Under the pieces are notes generated by a model, which saw only the letters and a list, made by a program, of their open reading frames with translations, was not told the DNA's origin and searched no databases. The position numbers and the translations under genes were made by a program. Positions 47,567-55,991 of a stretch of DNA of 64,000 nt are shown piece by piece (position 1 is the first letter of the stretch; each line of letters begins with the position of its first letter). The stretch is from Symbiodinium sp. CCMP2592 (lineage: Eukaryota > Sar > Dinophyceae > Suessiales > Symbiodiniaceae), in assembly GCA_905221615.1 (NCBI GenBank), contig CAJNDT010002001.1:1948881-2012880 (forward strand). The letters run 5' to 3'.

Positions 47567-49360
47567 ATGGAAGAAAGCTACAATGCCTATGAACTGTCCT
47601 TCGAAGGAGTGGCCCATGAAGAAGTTTTCCCACCTGGTGGGATGATGCGGACGTTCATGAAGTTCCACACGTTTCTACAGATGTACTCTGAGGATTCGTC
47701 GCAGAGCGTACCGCTCCCGCCAAAGATTACGAAGGACAAAGTGGTCGACAATGATCTCATCCGCACATGGGCAGCATTCAAAGCACCTCCGCTGGTCTTG
47801 CTGTTCACGTGCGCAAATCTGTCGTCAGGAGGGGACCTTTCCATTCGAGTTCGAGAGATCCTCAAGGCTTGCTTATTTGCCGCCCCGGAGGAGTACATGA
47901 ACAAACCTTATGGGGAGATCCTCGCCATGGTCATCAAATTTGGTGGAGGCCTCAAGCACGTTGTTGCTGATTACGGAGGGAAGTTCCATGCCATCACAAG
48001 GTTTATGGTGGATGAGGAAGTGATCCGTGATGATGCAAAGCTGGCTGTGGTTGAGCTGGAACAAGAAAGACAACAAGTTCGGTTCGATTTGAACACCGCG
48101 ACCAGGAACATCGTCAATGCGGATGTCTACTACAATCTCGCCGTCCTCATCAACTCCGTGGAGACACCTTACCAAGCCGTGACAGATACGAGAATTCAGC
48201 AGTGGTATACGGTGAACCAGGACTACTACCACAAGTTGCCTATGTCAGGCAGAGCACCCGACCAATCCGACTTGTTGGGAGAGCCTACGTTACGTAGGGT
48301 GTGCAAGCTGATGTACATGTTCGCAAAGCATACTGGGTATGGGCTTCGAACCTACAACCAGGAATGTGCAGCGAGCAGCGACGGCGCTGCGCCGATCAAT
48401 GTCCACCAGCTGGCTTTGATGATGCGCACAATGCCTCAGGGCATGGGACATCCGCTCGCCTTTGCGATGAATTCGCCCCAGGCGTTCAGCATTTGTCTCT
48501 ATGTGCTTCATTCCTATGTATCGTGGGTGGATCCGCACAGTGGGCTCCCGCACTACCGATGGACTACCGAGGTGCTCCCCGACTCCGACTATACCACGTA
48601 TGCTTTCCTCAAGCACCATGTAGAGGCCGTGTGTGCAGCTCAAGACAAGAACGGTTTCCAGTTGCCGGAGACGTTCCGTGGCTACGCCTGGAACCAATGC
48701 GGAGTCGAATCCGGATACGTGGCTGACTGCTCCACCAAACGTGCCACCTTGGGCATATGGGAAGCTGAATTCCAACAGATGAGAGCACCGAGTCCGCTGA
48801 TGCAAGATGATGGCCTATTTCCGCCCAATCTTCAACGGCATCCTAACTGGGTCTACGCGTCGGGAAGAGTTGCGATGCCTACGGCAAGCAATCTCGAACC
48901 GGAAGGAATCGTGCACCCTGAGCATGGAAGAACGCCGGAGCAGGCGCGGGACTCTGCCGCAAAGCCTCGAGCCACTCCAAGCCACGGACCAAAGAGGGCA
49001 AGGACGGACGAGGCAACGGCATCGGCATCGTCATCTTCTGCAGCACCTCCTCCACAACAACAGCCTCCACAACCGGAAGAGGAACCAACGCAACCGGCAT
49101 GGGAGGAAGCTCCGATCCCTGCTGGCGCTCAGGAAAGCTGGTATCACTATGTCAACATCATTGAAAAGGGCTGTCGCTCTGCTTTGCTGGCGACGATCCG
49201 TGATCGCGACGAGTACCCGCCTACCATTGACGAGACGCCAAAGTTTGTGGCCAACCACGACGTGGGGACCACGCCTGTTCAGCATTACGTCAGAAGACTG
49301 GTGACCTATTTGGCAAGGTTCGTTCCGTTTCCCAAAGTGATGACAAAGGTCTCAACCTGA
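47567..49360 (+). CDS. Unrecognised 597-residue protein, possible Gag-like ORF
   Basis: ATG at 47567 in GAGCCATGG. Residues 1-400 look globular and mostly helical (for example EILAMVIKFGGGLKHVV, TLRRVCKLMYMFAKHTGYGL, HPLAFAMNSPQAFSICLYVLHSYV). Residues about 440-525 are low complexity, with a basic GPKRARTDE patch that could be a nuclear localisation signal, then Ser/Ala and Pro/Gln/Glu runs. The last 70 residues are again globular. Composition and strand match the copia ORFs upstream. A structural (Gag or capsid-like) role is only a guess from position and helix content; no family is recognised. Near its end the +2 frame opens and stays protein-like. Confidence 0.6.
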   Translation: MEESYNAYELSFEGVAHEEVFPPGGMMRTFMKFHTFLQMYSEDSSQSVPLPPKITKDKVVDNDLIRTWAAFKAPPLVLLFTCANLSSGGDLSIRVREILKACLFAAPEEYMNKPYGEILAMVIKFGGGLKHVVADYGGKFHAITRFMVDEEVIRDDAKLAVVELEQERQQVRFDLNTATRNIVNADVYYNLAVLINSVETPYQAVTDTRIQQWYTVNQDYYHKLPMSGRAPDQSDLLGEPTLRRVCKLMYMFAKHTGYGLRTYNQECAASSDGAAPINVHQLALMMRTMPQGMGHPLAFAMNSPQAFSICLYVLHSYVSWVDPHSGLPHYRWTTEVLPDSDYTTYAFLKHHVEAVCAAQDKNGFQLPETFRGYAWNQCGVESGYVADCSTKRATLGIWEAEFQQMRAPSPLMQDDGLFPPNLQRHPNWVYASGRVAMPTASNLEPEGIVHPEHGRTPEQARDSAAKPRATPSHGPKRARTDEATASASSSSAAPPPQQQPPQPEEEPTQPAWEEAPIPAGAQESWYHYVNIIEKGCRSALLATIRDRDEYPPTIDETPKFVANHDVGTTPVQHYVRRLVTYLARFVPFPKVMTKVST

Positions 49361-49929
49361 AGGTCTACGTGAAGCTGAGCACAAAGGCGTGGCTTCGGAT
49401 GTACTCACGACTATACCATGCGCTGGCGTTGGTGTCATGCGTGCATCTTCCTTCTCCTCCAATGCTTACCTCGGCAGTGATGATCGAGGCAGATCGCGAC
49501 CTCGTCGAGAGTGAATCCGTTCCGGAAGAGGCAAGAGTCAACACCATGAACACGCTGAATGGATTTCGCAATAGTTTGGGTATGGGTGGCAAACCCGATG
49601 CCGTAACTATGCGCTCTCAGTGCACAATCCTCGTTCAGGACTTTGACATCATCGCGAGAACCAGGGGATCAACGCACACGCTGAGAGAAAACCTCAGCAT
49701 GCATGGATGGAGCGAGACTCACATTGTGAGCCCGTCGATCACCACAGGTGCAAATTACAATTTCCAAGTTACGAAAGGGTCATTGGAATCGGTGAATGCC
49801 ACGTTGGACGGCTTATCCGAAGAGCAAATCGCAACCGTCACGTTGCATTACCATCTGTCTCTCCAAGCAATCCTCATCGAGAATATCACGAAAGCTAGCT
49901 CTGTGGAGCTCGCGGGAGTTGCCCTTTAG
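49321..49929 (+). CDS. Unrecognised ORF overlapping the previous one by frame change
   Basis: Open in a different frame from before 49321 (SVSQSDDKGLNLKVYVKLS) to TAG at 49927-49929, about 200 codons. It overlaps the last 13 codons of the upstream ORF without an ATG at its head, so it most likely continues the same protein after a one-base frame change near 49320-49345. Sequence includes LVQDFDIIARTRGS and VTLHYHLSLQAILIENI; no family is recognised. It ends about 40 bp before the inverted-repeat and homopolymer block. It might instead be a separate protein starting at an internal ATG (first at 49399). Confidence 0.5.
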   Translation, partial: RSVSQSDDKGLNLKVYVKLSTKAWLRMYSRLYHALALVSCVHLPSPPMLTSAVMIEADRDLVESESVPEEARVNTMNTLNGFRNSLGMGGKPDAVTMRSQCTILVQDFDIIARTRGSTHTLRENLSMHGWSETHIVSPSITTGANYNFQVTKGSLESVNATLDGLSEEQIATVTLHYHLSLQAILIENITKASSVELAGVAL

Positions 49930-49970
49930 CAATTCACTTGTATTAAGGCACTAGGGAAAAAACAGGGTTT

Positions 49971-50163
49971 GCACCTTATCAGGTGGGACGTCCAAGAGTT
50001 AAGGTGGGGGGTAGGGGGGGGGGGGGGCCCCCCCCGCGTTTTCCAACTGATAAGGTGCGCTTCCCTCCCCCCCCCCTCCCCCCCCCTCCTTTAAGGTGGT
50101 TGTGCCTGGGATAAGGTGGAGGGGGGGGGGGCCCCCCTATCATGAGGTCCCCCCCTCCCCCCC
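49971..50163. repeat. G-tract/C-tract hairpin block with 16-bp inverted arms
   Basis: Arms 49971-49986 and 50043-50058 are reverse complements at 15 of 16 positions (core GCACCTTATCAG). Between and after them are homopolymers: G6 at 50005, G14 (50014-50027) joined to C8 (50028-50035), C10-T-C9 (50067-50086), G11 (50121-50131) joined to C6, and C7-T-C7 (50149-50163). AAGGTGG words precede three G-tracts. The DNA could form hairpins, G-quadruplex or i-motif structures and is also prone to assembly error. It separates two ORF blocks that may once have been one. Confidence 0.75.
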
Positions 50164-52602
50164 GACAAGAGTGAAGTCACCACGTCCACAAAGATTTCGC
50201 AGACATGGTTCACGGGAGAACAGCAGCAGCAAATCAGGTCCGGTGCCCAGGGCGACACAGTTGCTGAGTCGTCCGCGGTTACTTGGCAGGACTTTGACAT
50301 CGCCATGACCGTTCCCGAGGCCTACTACGACAACAGGCACTACTGGTTCCGGATCGACACCTACGCGACCGCAAACACTGGCTACGTCAAAGGGAGAGCG
50401 TTCTATTGCCCAGGCTGTGACGCTATGAAATTGGCTGAGTGCTACGCACAAGCCTTCTTCAAGCCGACGGGAAACGGGTACCCTGGACACTGCATTGGAT
50501 GCGCACACACTTCAGCTTTGAAGGTGCAGCATCTCATCAACTCCTTCAACGACTTAGTCGCGTCCCAGAAATACACCTTGGCGTGCGCAAAGCACCTCTA
50601 TGACCTGAGGCTTCAATTTGTGGACCCTCGCCAGGACATCAAGGAGTTCCTCAAAGCATGTGCGGAAGTGACCTACGAAGACATAGGCAAAACGGTTTCT
50701 CACTACGGTGGTCTCCGGATTACAGCCAGTCAGGCCATCGAGTACGCGGCATGGGGAAAAGCCAAACAGTTGGCATGGGACAGAGGATGCGATTCCGAAG
50801 GGAAGACCTGCTACATCTGCTACTACGATGCCGGGAACTGCGCTTATGCTGGTTTCATGAGAATGCTTTTGACTCCGGAAGAGCGCCAAGAATGCTACAG
50901 AGGGTCAGCTTTGCCTAAGGAGGAACTCTTGGGCGACACATTGGAGCTGGCACTCGGGCTTCTTACAATAGCGATGAGGTATCCAAATCATTTCCCGAAT
51001 TGGGGTGGTCTTGAAGGGGCAAATGCGTGCGTGAGGGGGATCGAAAGATCATTCTTCCGCTATGCGTCGGCCGAGGCTATCGAGCTTATCACGGTTGACT
51101 CCCCACGCAAGAGGACACCGCCCAAGAAGAATGAACAAGTCGCTGAGATCGTCAACAACTTGTCCGCTGACCTCGTGATTGATTTCACTGTGATCGTCGA
51201 TGGTGATGTCTACCCCGTAGAAATTGCAAGGACCGACGAGACACAGGCCGCTGACAACGTCACGGGCGATCCAGGGGTTTCAGTTGCACCACCAATACCT
51301 ACACAGGACGTTGATGTGGATGCACAACCTGAAGAAGAACAGGGTGCTGAAGAGCCTGATCCCAGGCAGATGATTCGTGAGGGACTCGTCGCACAGCTTC
51401 AGGACTATGTGGGAATACTTGCTCAGGGCGAAATGTCGGTCGGGAGCAATAGCTTCACGTTCTGCATTGCTTGTGGCAGTGAATCACATCATCTGTCCGA
51501 TTGCACGGAGAACGCTGCAACCCGAGATCTGGTACTTCGAAGCATTCAGATCATCAGGGACAGTCTTCTTCGCTATCCACGTCGACCACCTACACAACAA
51601 GCGGAGCCAATGGACGTTGATACCACAGACCATGTGAGTGTTGCTTCCTCGGACCGACGACCCAAGGCCAAAGCCCGACCGCGGCGCGGAGGCGAAGCCG
51701 TTCGGGGTGATGTGGTCTTGATTCGTTACGAGAACAAGCACAACCTATGCACGGAAGTGGAGAACCGTCGAGGCCTACATGACGCTTGTGGTGTGCCGCT
51801 ACGGGACATGGGACCCGAGAACAGTCAGCGGGTGGTGGATCTCATTGAGCAGCAGCTTTCGGACCATCGTGACCGACGACTGCCTCAACGAGGAGATCGT
51901 CCAAACTTTGGGTATGATGAGAATACTCAGGAATGGGCAAACCCAGGCTACGAATCCATCGGCGGCGGAAGGCCAATCCGATGCGGAATTCTTGACCTGA
52001 TCCCGACCAAGGGTGCAAGCTTCATCAACAACCGATGGGACATCGTGAATGAAGTTGTCCTTCGCAACATCACCCATCATCGAAGAAGGAACGCAGAACG
52101 GGCACTATCCTGCATTCAATCTGACTTACGCCACAGAATTGCCAGGCGCCCAGGTTCAGAATGGCTTGACAACCGGTGCCAAGTGGCGTTCAACAGCGTC
52201 ATTCGATGTGATGAAGGAGGATGGGTGCTGATCGAGGACTTGGTGAGGCAAGAACAACTATGGACCCATGAAAGCAGGCGCATTACCGAAGCGGTCTCAA
52301 GGACCGACGAGTACCAAAGGAAGAGAGTGTACAATGAAAGACTGCAGCTATTGTTCCAAGGGAATATGCTTTCACTCACGAAGCTCCACAAGGCCAAGAT
52401 CCGGCTACAGTTCTTGGGTGTGAGGGTGAAGAACCCCGGCACAGAGACTCTTGGATCTGCGAACTCGAACATGTTAGTGTCGATTCCAGATCAGATCACA
52501 GAGATCCAGAACAACGACCGCTGCCGACACAATCAGAGGTACCTGAACGTTTGCAACGGCTGGGTGAAGCCATGGGCTGTTCGGGCCACGAGTGGTCACT
52601 CT
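50164..52602 (+). CDS. Zinc-motif protein with N-terminal half of a Tpt1-like domain
   Basis: Open in frame from about 50142 (ATG at 50305) to TGA at 52669-52671, though homology ends near 52602. N-terminal Cys pairs (YCPGC ... HCIGC, and CYICYYDAGNC) suggest zinc ribbons. An acidic linker precedes a canonical CCHC knuckle, CIACGSESHHLSDC (C-x2-C-x4-H-x4-C), about 51460-51505. A basic KAKARPRRGG patch follows. From about 52069 the sequence matches the N-lobe of Tpt1/KptA NAD-dependent RNA 2'-phosphotransferase: SDLRH with Arg-His at 52129-52134, a GGWVLIEDLV strand/helix, a DEYQRKRV segment, then VRATSGHS at 52579-52602. In yeast Tpt1 the LRH Arg-His and the Arg of RA-x-x-GHS are essential; all are present here. 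After GHS the frame changes. Confidence 0.7.
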
Positions 52603-52935
52603 ACGATTTCGATCCCCAGAACAATTTGCTTCAGTTGGACAAGGACCGGTTCGCAATATCTCCGTCTATGACCCTCTTGACACGTCTCGGGGGCGCGTTC
52701 CACGCTACAGCATGCCGCAACTTGGATTCTATTGTTCTGCAGGGCGTCATGCCTGGTTCGGAGGATCCTGACGGGGACTTCGACCATCGGCGTCGATTTC
52801 AGGACAACCGAGGTGGCAGACTCCACAGTTACTGGGGGGTGTTCGCACCGTTCGACAGCCGGAACGCGACTACCAAAGCTCGGGTACACGGGCCGCAAGC
52901 CAAACACATGCCACTTGTGGTCCTCCCGAGAAGGT
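52603..52935 (+). CDS. Tpt1-like domain, middle segment (frame changed)
   Basis: Continues the phosphotransferase fold one frame away from the preceding segment. GGAFHATACRNLDSIVLQG (about 52689-52745) is equivalent to the Tpt1 lYHGT...l.sIl..Gl segment, and GGRLHSYWGVF (52812-52844) to the GRxHVH region, whose Arg corresponds to the fourth essential Arg of the family. It runs to LVVLP at about 52929, then turns non-homologous and stops at 52947-52949. In Tpt1 this C-lobe binds NAD+ and transfers the RNA 2'-phosphate to ADP-ribose. Confidence 0.65.
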
Positions 52936-54009
52936 GGACGTATCACTGACAGCGGTGTCGTCATCGTTGGTCGAACGATATCGTTCCAGTTCGTGAAGGA
53001 GGTATGGTTTTGCGTCCCGAATCCTCAAGATACACATTCTTTCGCTCTGGTGGAAAAGATCTATGATGAACGATTGGAGAAAGAGATGGTGTTGGACTAC
53101 AATGGATCCCCATTGCTTCCTGAATTCGAGAGATATCGAACGCCAAGCAAAATCATGGAATTGCTTTGCGAGATGCCTCCTGGACCTCATGACACAAGCA
53201 AGGAGCAGATAATGCGAGACCTTACCACTGTCTTGGAGTCCCACAGGGAGAACACGGTTCGGCATCACTACATGGACAAGGGCATTAAGTTTGTCATCAA
53301 GAACTGGCGACCCGAAGATCTACGAAGAGATGAGGATGGTAGGAGAATGAGGGTATGCCCAGCGTGCTACAACATTGTTCCAGCATGCTTTTCTCGATGT
53401 ACATCCTGCTGGTCACAATTCGTTTCTTGCGGATACTACCAAGGTACTCCACAACGGGAGACTCCTACGGAGATCCCAAGTGACTTCATTGCTCAGACAA
53501 TGGAAGCTGCGGCAGCAGCAGTACCTGAGGCAACCGTCGAGGAACAGGAAGCCATGGAAGCGGAATCGGTTGCGGAACCTGAAGGAATTCCAGAACCATC
53601 CGTCGTTGGTGATGACGATCCAGAACAGGAACCTGATGAAGAAATGGACACGGAACCAGGAGAGGACTTTGATGACGAAGTACCAGATGCGGTGGCACAG
53701 GAACGACGTCCCGTCCTCATTGCCGGTCAGTCCTTGAACATCGACCCTGAACTGCAGATCGCCCGCACCGCCATGCAGCCGTCCTACTACCACGGAAAAC
53801 GAAATGCCCATTGCATCGACGCCAACATGGCTGCTCTTTCGTACATGGCATTCGTGGTATGCAGAACCATCTACAAAGCTTGGTCAGGATTCGCGAAGTG
53901 GGCGACTATGCCGCTGTTTCAGATGAGAGAGAATTTCGCGCACGGCCAACGCTATGTGTGCTCGGAAAGTGGGGAACTTTGGCTGGAGTGGACAAAGAAA
54001 CAGGTGTGA
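52936..54009 (+). CDS. End of Tpt1-like domain, second zinc ribbon and acidic region
   Basis: Back in the first frame. EGGRITDSGVVIVGRTISF (about 52930-52990) matches the final Tpt1 strand pair (SdNGVvLTeG...), followed by VKEVWFC. Then a helical region, a Cys ribbon CPACYNIVPACFSRCTSCW (about 53360-53410), and a long Glu/Asp/Pro/Ala-rich segment to about 53690. The segment from about 53720 (RPVLIAGQSLNIDPELQIARTAM) is protein-like again; toward 53990 the frame deteriorates and the next ORF takes over. The split of one domain over three frames makes expression from this copy unlikely unless the frame changes are sequence errors. Confidence 0.6.
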   Translation, partial: GRITDSGVVIVGRTISFQFVKEVWFCVPNPQDTHSFALVEKIYDERLEKEMVLDYNGSPLLPEFERYRTPSKIMELLCEMPPGPHDTSKEQIMRDLTTVLESHRENTVRHHYMDKGIKFVIKNWRPEDLRRDEDGRRMRVCPACYNIVPACFSRCTSCWSQFVSCGYYQGTPQRETPTEIPSDFIAQTMEAAAAAVPEATVEEQEAMEAESVAEPEGIPEPSVVGDDDPEQEPDEEMDTEPGEDFDDEVPDAVAQERRPVLIAGQSLNIDPELQIARTAMQPSYYHGKRNAHCIDANMAALSYMAFVVCRTIYKAWSGFAKWATMPLFQMRENFAHGQRYVCSESGELWLEWTKKQV

Positions 54010-54791
54010 GCAGGGATGTGACTGATGAGGAGATCCTTCGCTTTGCCAAGGAGCCTGACAACCTCAAGTCGTATGATCCCAACGGGACTTACACTTTGAA
54101 GCGCTTCCGGACGAACCAGATGCTTTCGCTATTGACACGGGGAGCCAACATGATGGGAATCGGCAGGGACAACTTCAATCCAACCACGTACTTGAAGAGT
54201 AACAAGGATGAAGACGTGAAGGCAATGCACTTTTGTTGCCTAAACGTCCTATGCGAAGTTATCCCGATGGTGACAGGACATCAACAATTTTCGGTACTAC
54301 GAAACACGCCAACTGGACCGGTGGACTTTCTGTACATCGACCCGGTCGGCATCCTCTTGACTCATGCAGATTATTCCGTCCAGACCATTGGACTGCTGGT
54401 GGACCACAACGTGCAAATGCCAGCGCACTTCTTGGACAGATTGGTCAAGTCCAGAGTTGAAAGACAGCAACATCCGAATGTTCGACGTCCTGAAGCATTA
54501 CATCACATTTCGGCCGAAGAATATCTCCCTCCGGGTGGTACTTCCATCATGGACACGCCCGTCACTACGGAGGAACGTGCAAGCGCTTCCTCGGCAAAGG
54601 GACCGTCAAAAGGGCGTGAGAGAACCGGAGATGATCAACATGGAGGTTGGAACGCCAACTCTTACCATGGCTACATCGCCGGCAAAGGCCGAAACAAAGG
54701 CAAGGACAAAGGAAAGCAGAAGAGCCAGTATCCAGAGGAGAACCTCCGGCCCTGGGAACGCGATCCTACGTCAACGCGAAGATGGCGGTGA
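53811..54791 (+). CDS. Unrecognised C-terminal ORF with Lys/Gly-rich tail
   Basis: Open for 326 codons; clearly protein-like from about 53990 (VTDEEILRFAKEPDNL, TYTLKRFRTNQMLSLLTRG, VDFLYIDPVGILLTHADY). It overlaps the upstream ORF by about 200 bp, so the real junction is a frame change near 53990 rather than the ATG at 53811. The last 60 residues are basic and low complexity (GRNKGKDKGKQKSQY), a style common in nucleic-acid-binding Gag tails. No family is recognised. Confidence 0.5.
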   Translation: MHRRQHGCSFVHGIRGMQNHLQSLVRIREVGDYAAVSDEREFRARPTLCVLGKWGTLAGVDKETGVSRDVTDEEILRFAKEPDNLKSYDPNGTYTLKRFRTNQMLSLLTRGANMMGIGRDNFNPTTYLKSNKDEDVKAMHFCCLNVLCEVIPMVTGHQQFSVLRNTPTGPVDFLYIDPVGILLTHADYSVQTIGLLVDHNVQMPAHFLDRLVKSRVERQQHPNVRRPEALHHISAEEYLPPGGTSIMDTPVTTEERASASSAKGPSKGRERTGDDQHGGWNANSYHGYIAGKGRNKGKDKGKQKSQYPEENLRPWERDPTSTRRWR

Positions 54792-54881
54792 GACAACACC
54801 TGATCTACCTCATCTTCCAGCTTGTGACCTCTGCGCTTCGCACGTGGAATCCCATCGCGAATGCTTCTTTCTTCGGTGACG
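54780..54881 (+). other. Possible Cys/His knuckle in a shifted frame
   Basis: One frame away from the preceding ORF end, the sequence reads DLPHLPACDLCASHVESHREC. Spacing of the outer Cys pair to the final Cys is the 14 residues of a CCHC knuckle, though His positions are off (C-x2-C-x6-H-x2-C). It stops at about 54879. Probably the remnant continuation of the same polyprotein after another frame change. Confidence 0.3.
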
Positions 54882-54891
54882 CCTGATTCGT

Positions 54892-55526
54892 TTGCCATTT
54901 TAGGGGATCGTTACCGACGTAAATGAGTGTCACAACGTCTCTAATTGGGATGCAAAAGCTCTGATCCATATGTCAAAGTTGCGGCGGAACAATTTTCTGA
55001 TATTCCTATCGTGCCATCTTCCGGGTGAGCAGCGTCGGAGACGCAACTCATGGGGGGTGCGAACGGACTGCGATGCCTTGTCAAGTTCTAAGGTGTCACT
55101 ATAAGAGCTGTGAGCAAGACCGTGTAAAGTGCAAGGGAAGAGGGCACGCTACGCGTCCCTCGTCTCTAGGAGTAGGATTGTGGTAGTGCTACGCACACCG
55201 CAATGCCTATCCGTCCTTTCAGTATGACCGCCCATGCAACATTTGGCTCAAGAATGAGCACAAGCTCTAGAAAGCATTGCCCATAGCTAAAGTGCTATAA
55301 TCTTCTGTGATTCTCCGAGTGGACAGAGCTATCCCGTGCACAGACGATCCACCGCCGGCCGTGAGTGTGCAAAACGAGCGAACGCTGGATCTGCCTGCAT
55401 AGGAGCGCGTGTGTGGAAGTGGAAGTAACAGTGGTCCAGTCTGTAGAGGGCAACCACGCCAACAGTCAATATAGCTCTTTGTGGGGTGAGCGACAGAGAA
55501 CATCACCAAGATCAAATCCCCACGCA

Positions 55527-55527
<1 letters not shown>
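54892..55527. other. Spacer after the element
   Basis: No coding signal. It includes GAGGGCACGCTACGCGTCCCTC (about 55140-55162), a partially self-complementary stretch, and the spliced-leader-like word listed next. It may contain the true 3' end of the element, but no terminal repeat could be matched to a 5' partner, which would lie in or beyond the gap. Confidence 0.4.
55240..55252 (+). other. Possible relict spliced-leader fragment
   Basis: CATTTGGCTCAAG is the 3' end of the conserved dinoflagellate spliced leader (CCATTTTGGCTCAAG) with one T missing. Relict leaders in genomic DNA are known marks of retroposed mRNAs. No gene clearly starts just downstream, and a single 13-base match may be chance. 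Confidence 0.25.

Positions 55528-55590
<63 letters not shown>
55528..55590 (+). repeat. (ACT)n microsatellite, 21 units
   Basis: Perfect ACT triplets, same class and orientation as the mega-repeat at 13.7 kb. It generates false poly-Tyr, poly-Thr, poly-Val and poly-Ser frames. Confidence 0.97.
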
Positions 55591-55591
<1 letters not shown>

Positions 55592-55810
55592 TTTGGCCGG
55601 CGGGCCCGGAACATGCGCTCACCATTGAACGGGTTTGTGTTGAAAATCGGTGCCGGAGCGGGTTCGTGATGCTCGACGATTCCGTGCGGCTGTGTTCGAC
55701 CCATCCTGAACCCTCCCGGACCACGATCCGAGGCTTGCCGGCACCGTTTTGGCCGCCTGGCCGGGAACAGGCGCTAAGCATAAGCGGGGTCTATGTTAAA
55801 ATCGAGCGTC
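55591..55810 (+). repeat. Degenerate ~156-bp duplication
   Basis: TTTTGGCCGGCGGGCCCGG at 55591 recurs as TTTTGGCCGCCTGGCCGGG at 55747, and similarity continues for about 60 bp after each. The spacing of 156 is a multiple of 3, so one frame shows parallel peptides (FWPAGPEHALTIERV and FWPPGREQALSISGV). Probably a dispersed or tandem repeat family rather than coding sequence. Confidence 0.55.
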
Positions 55811-55991
55811 GCGCCCGTGCATGGTCCACTCGCAAAACGGGCAGCGCTTGGGGGCCGTCGGGGCGCACCCTCGCCGGGCGGATGCAAAATCCGAAAAAAT
55901 TGGGGTGCGGCATGGTGTTTTAGGGCCATAGAACTTGGGTCAGGGTTTTGAGGATATAGCTATTTTGCTCCTGCGTGGGCAAGGGTTGGGT

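Larger units (their letters stand above)
39750..54890 (+). mobile_element. Ty1/copia-type retroelement plus downstream accessory ORFs
   Basis: All substantial ORFs here lie on +. Order: CCCH fingers, protease, integrase, reverse transcriptase, RNase H (a copia order, with integrase before RT), then a long extension, then further ORFs with zinc motifs and a Tpt1-like domain. The 5' end is lost in the gap. I could not find a pair of long terminal repeats, a primer-binding site or a target-site duplication. It could be one oversized element, or a copia element abutting a second element or broken host gene; the boundary candidates are 47456-47566 and 49930-50163. Confidence 0.7.

Noticed and set aside
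39750..54890. Search for long terminal repeats, primer-binding site and target-site duplication
   Set aside because: By eye no pair of direct repeats flanking the coding block could be matched; the 5' end is lost at the gap, so no LTR feature is called.
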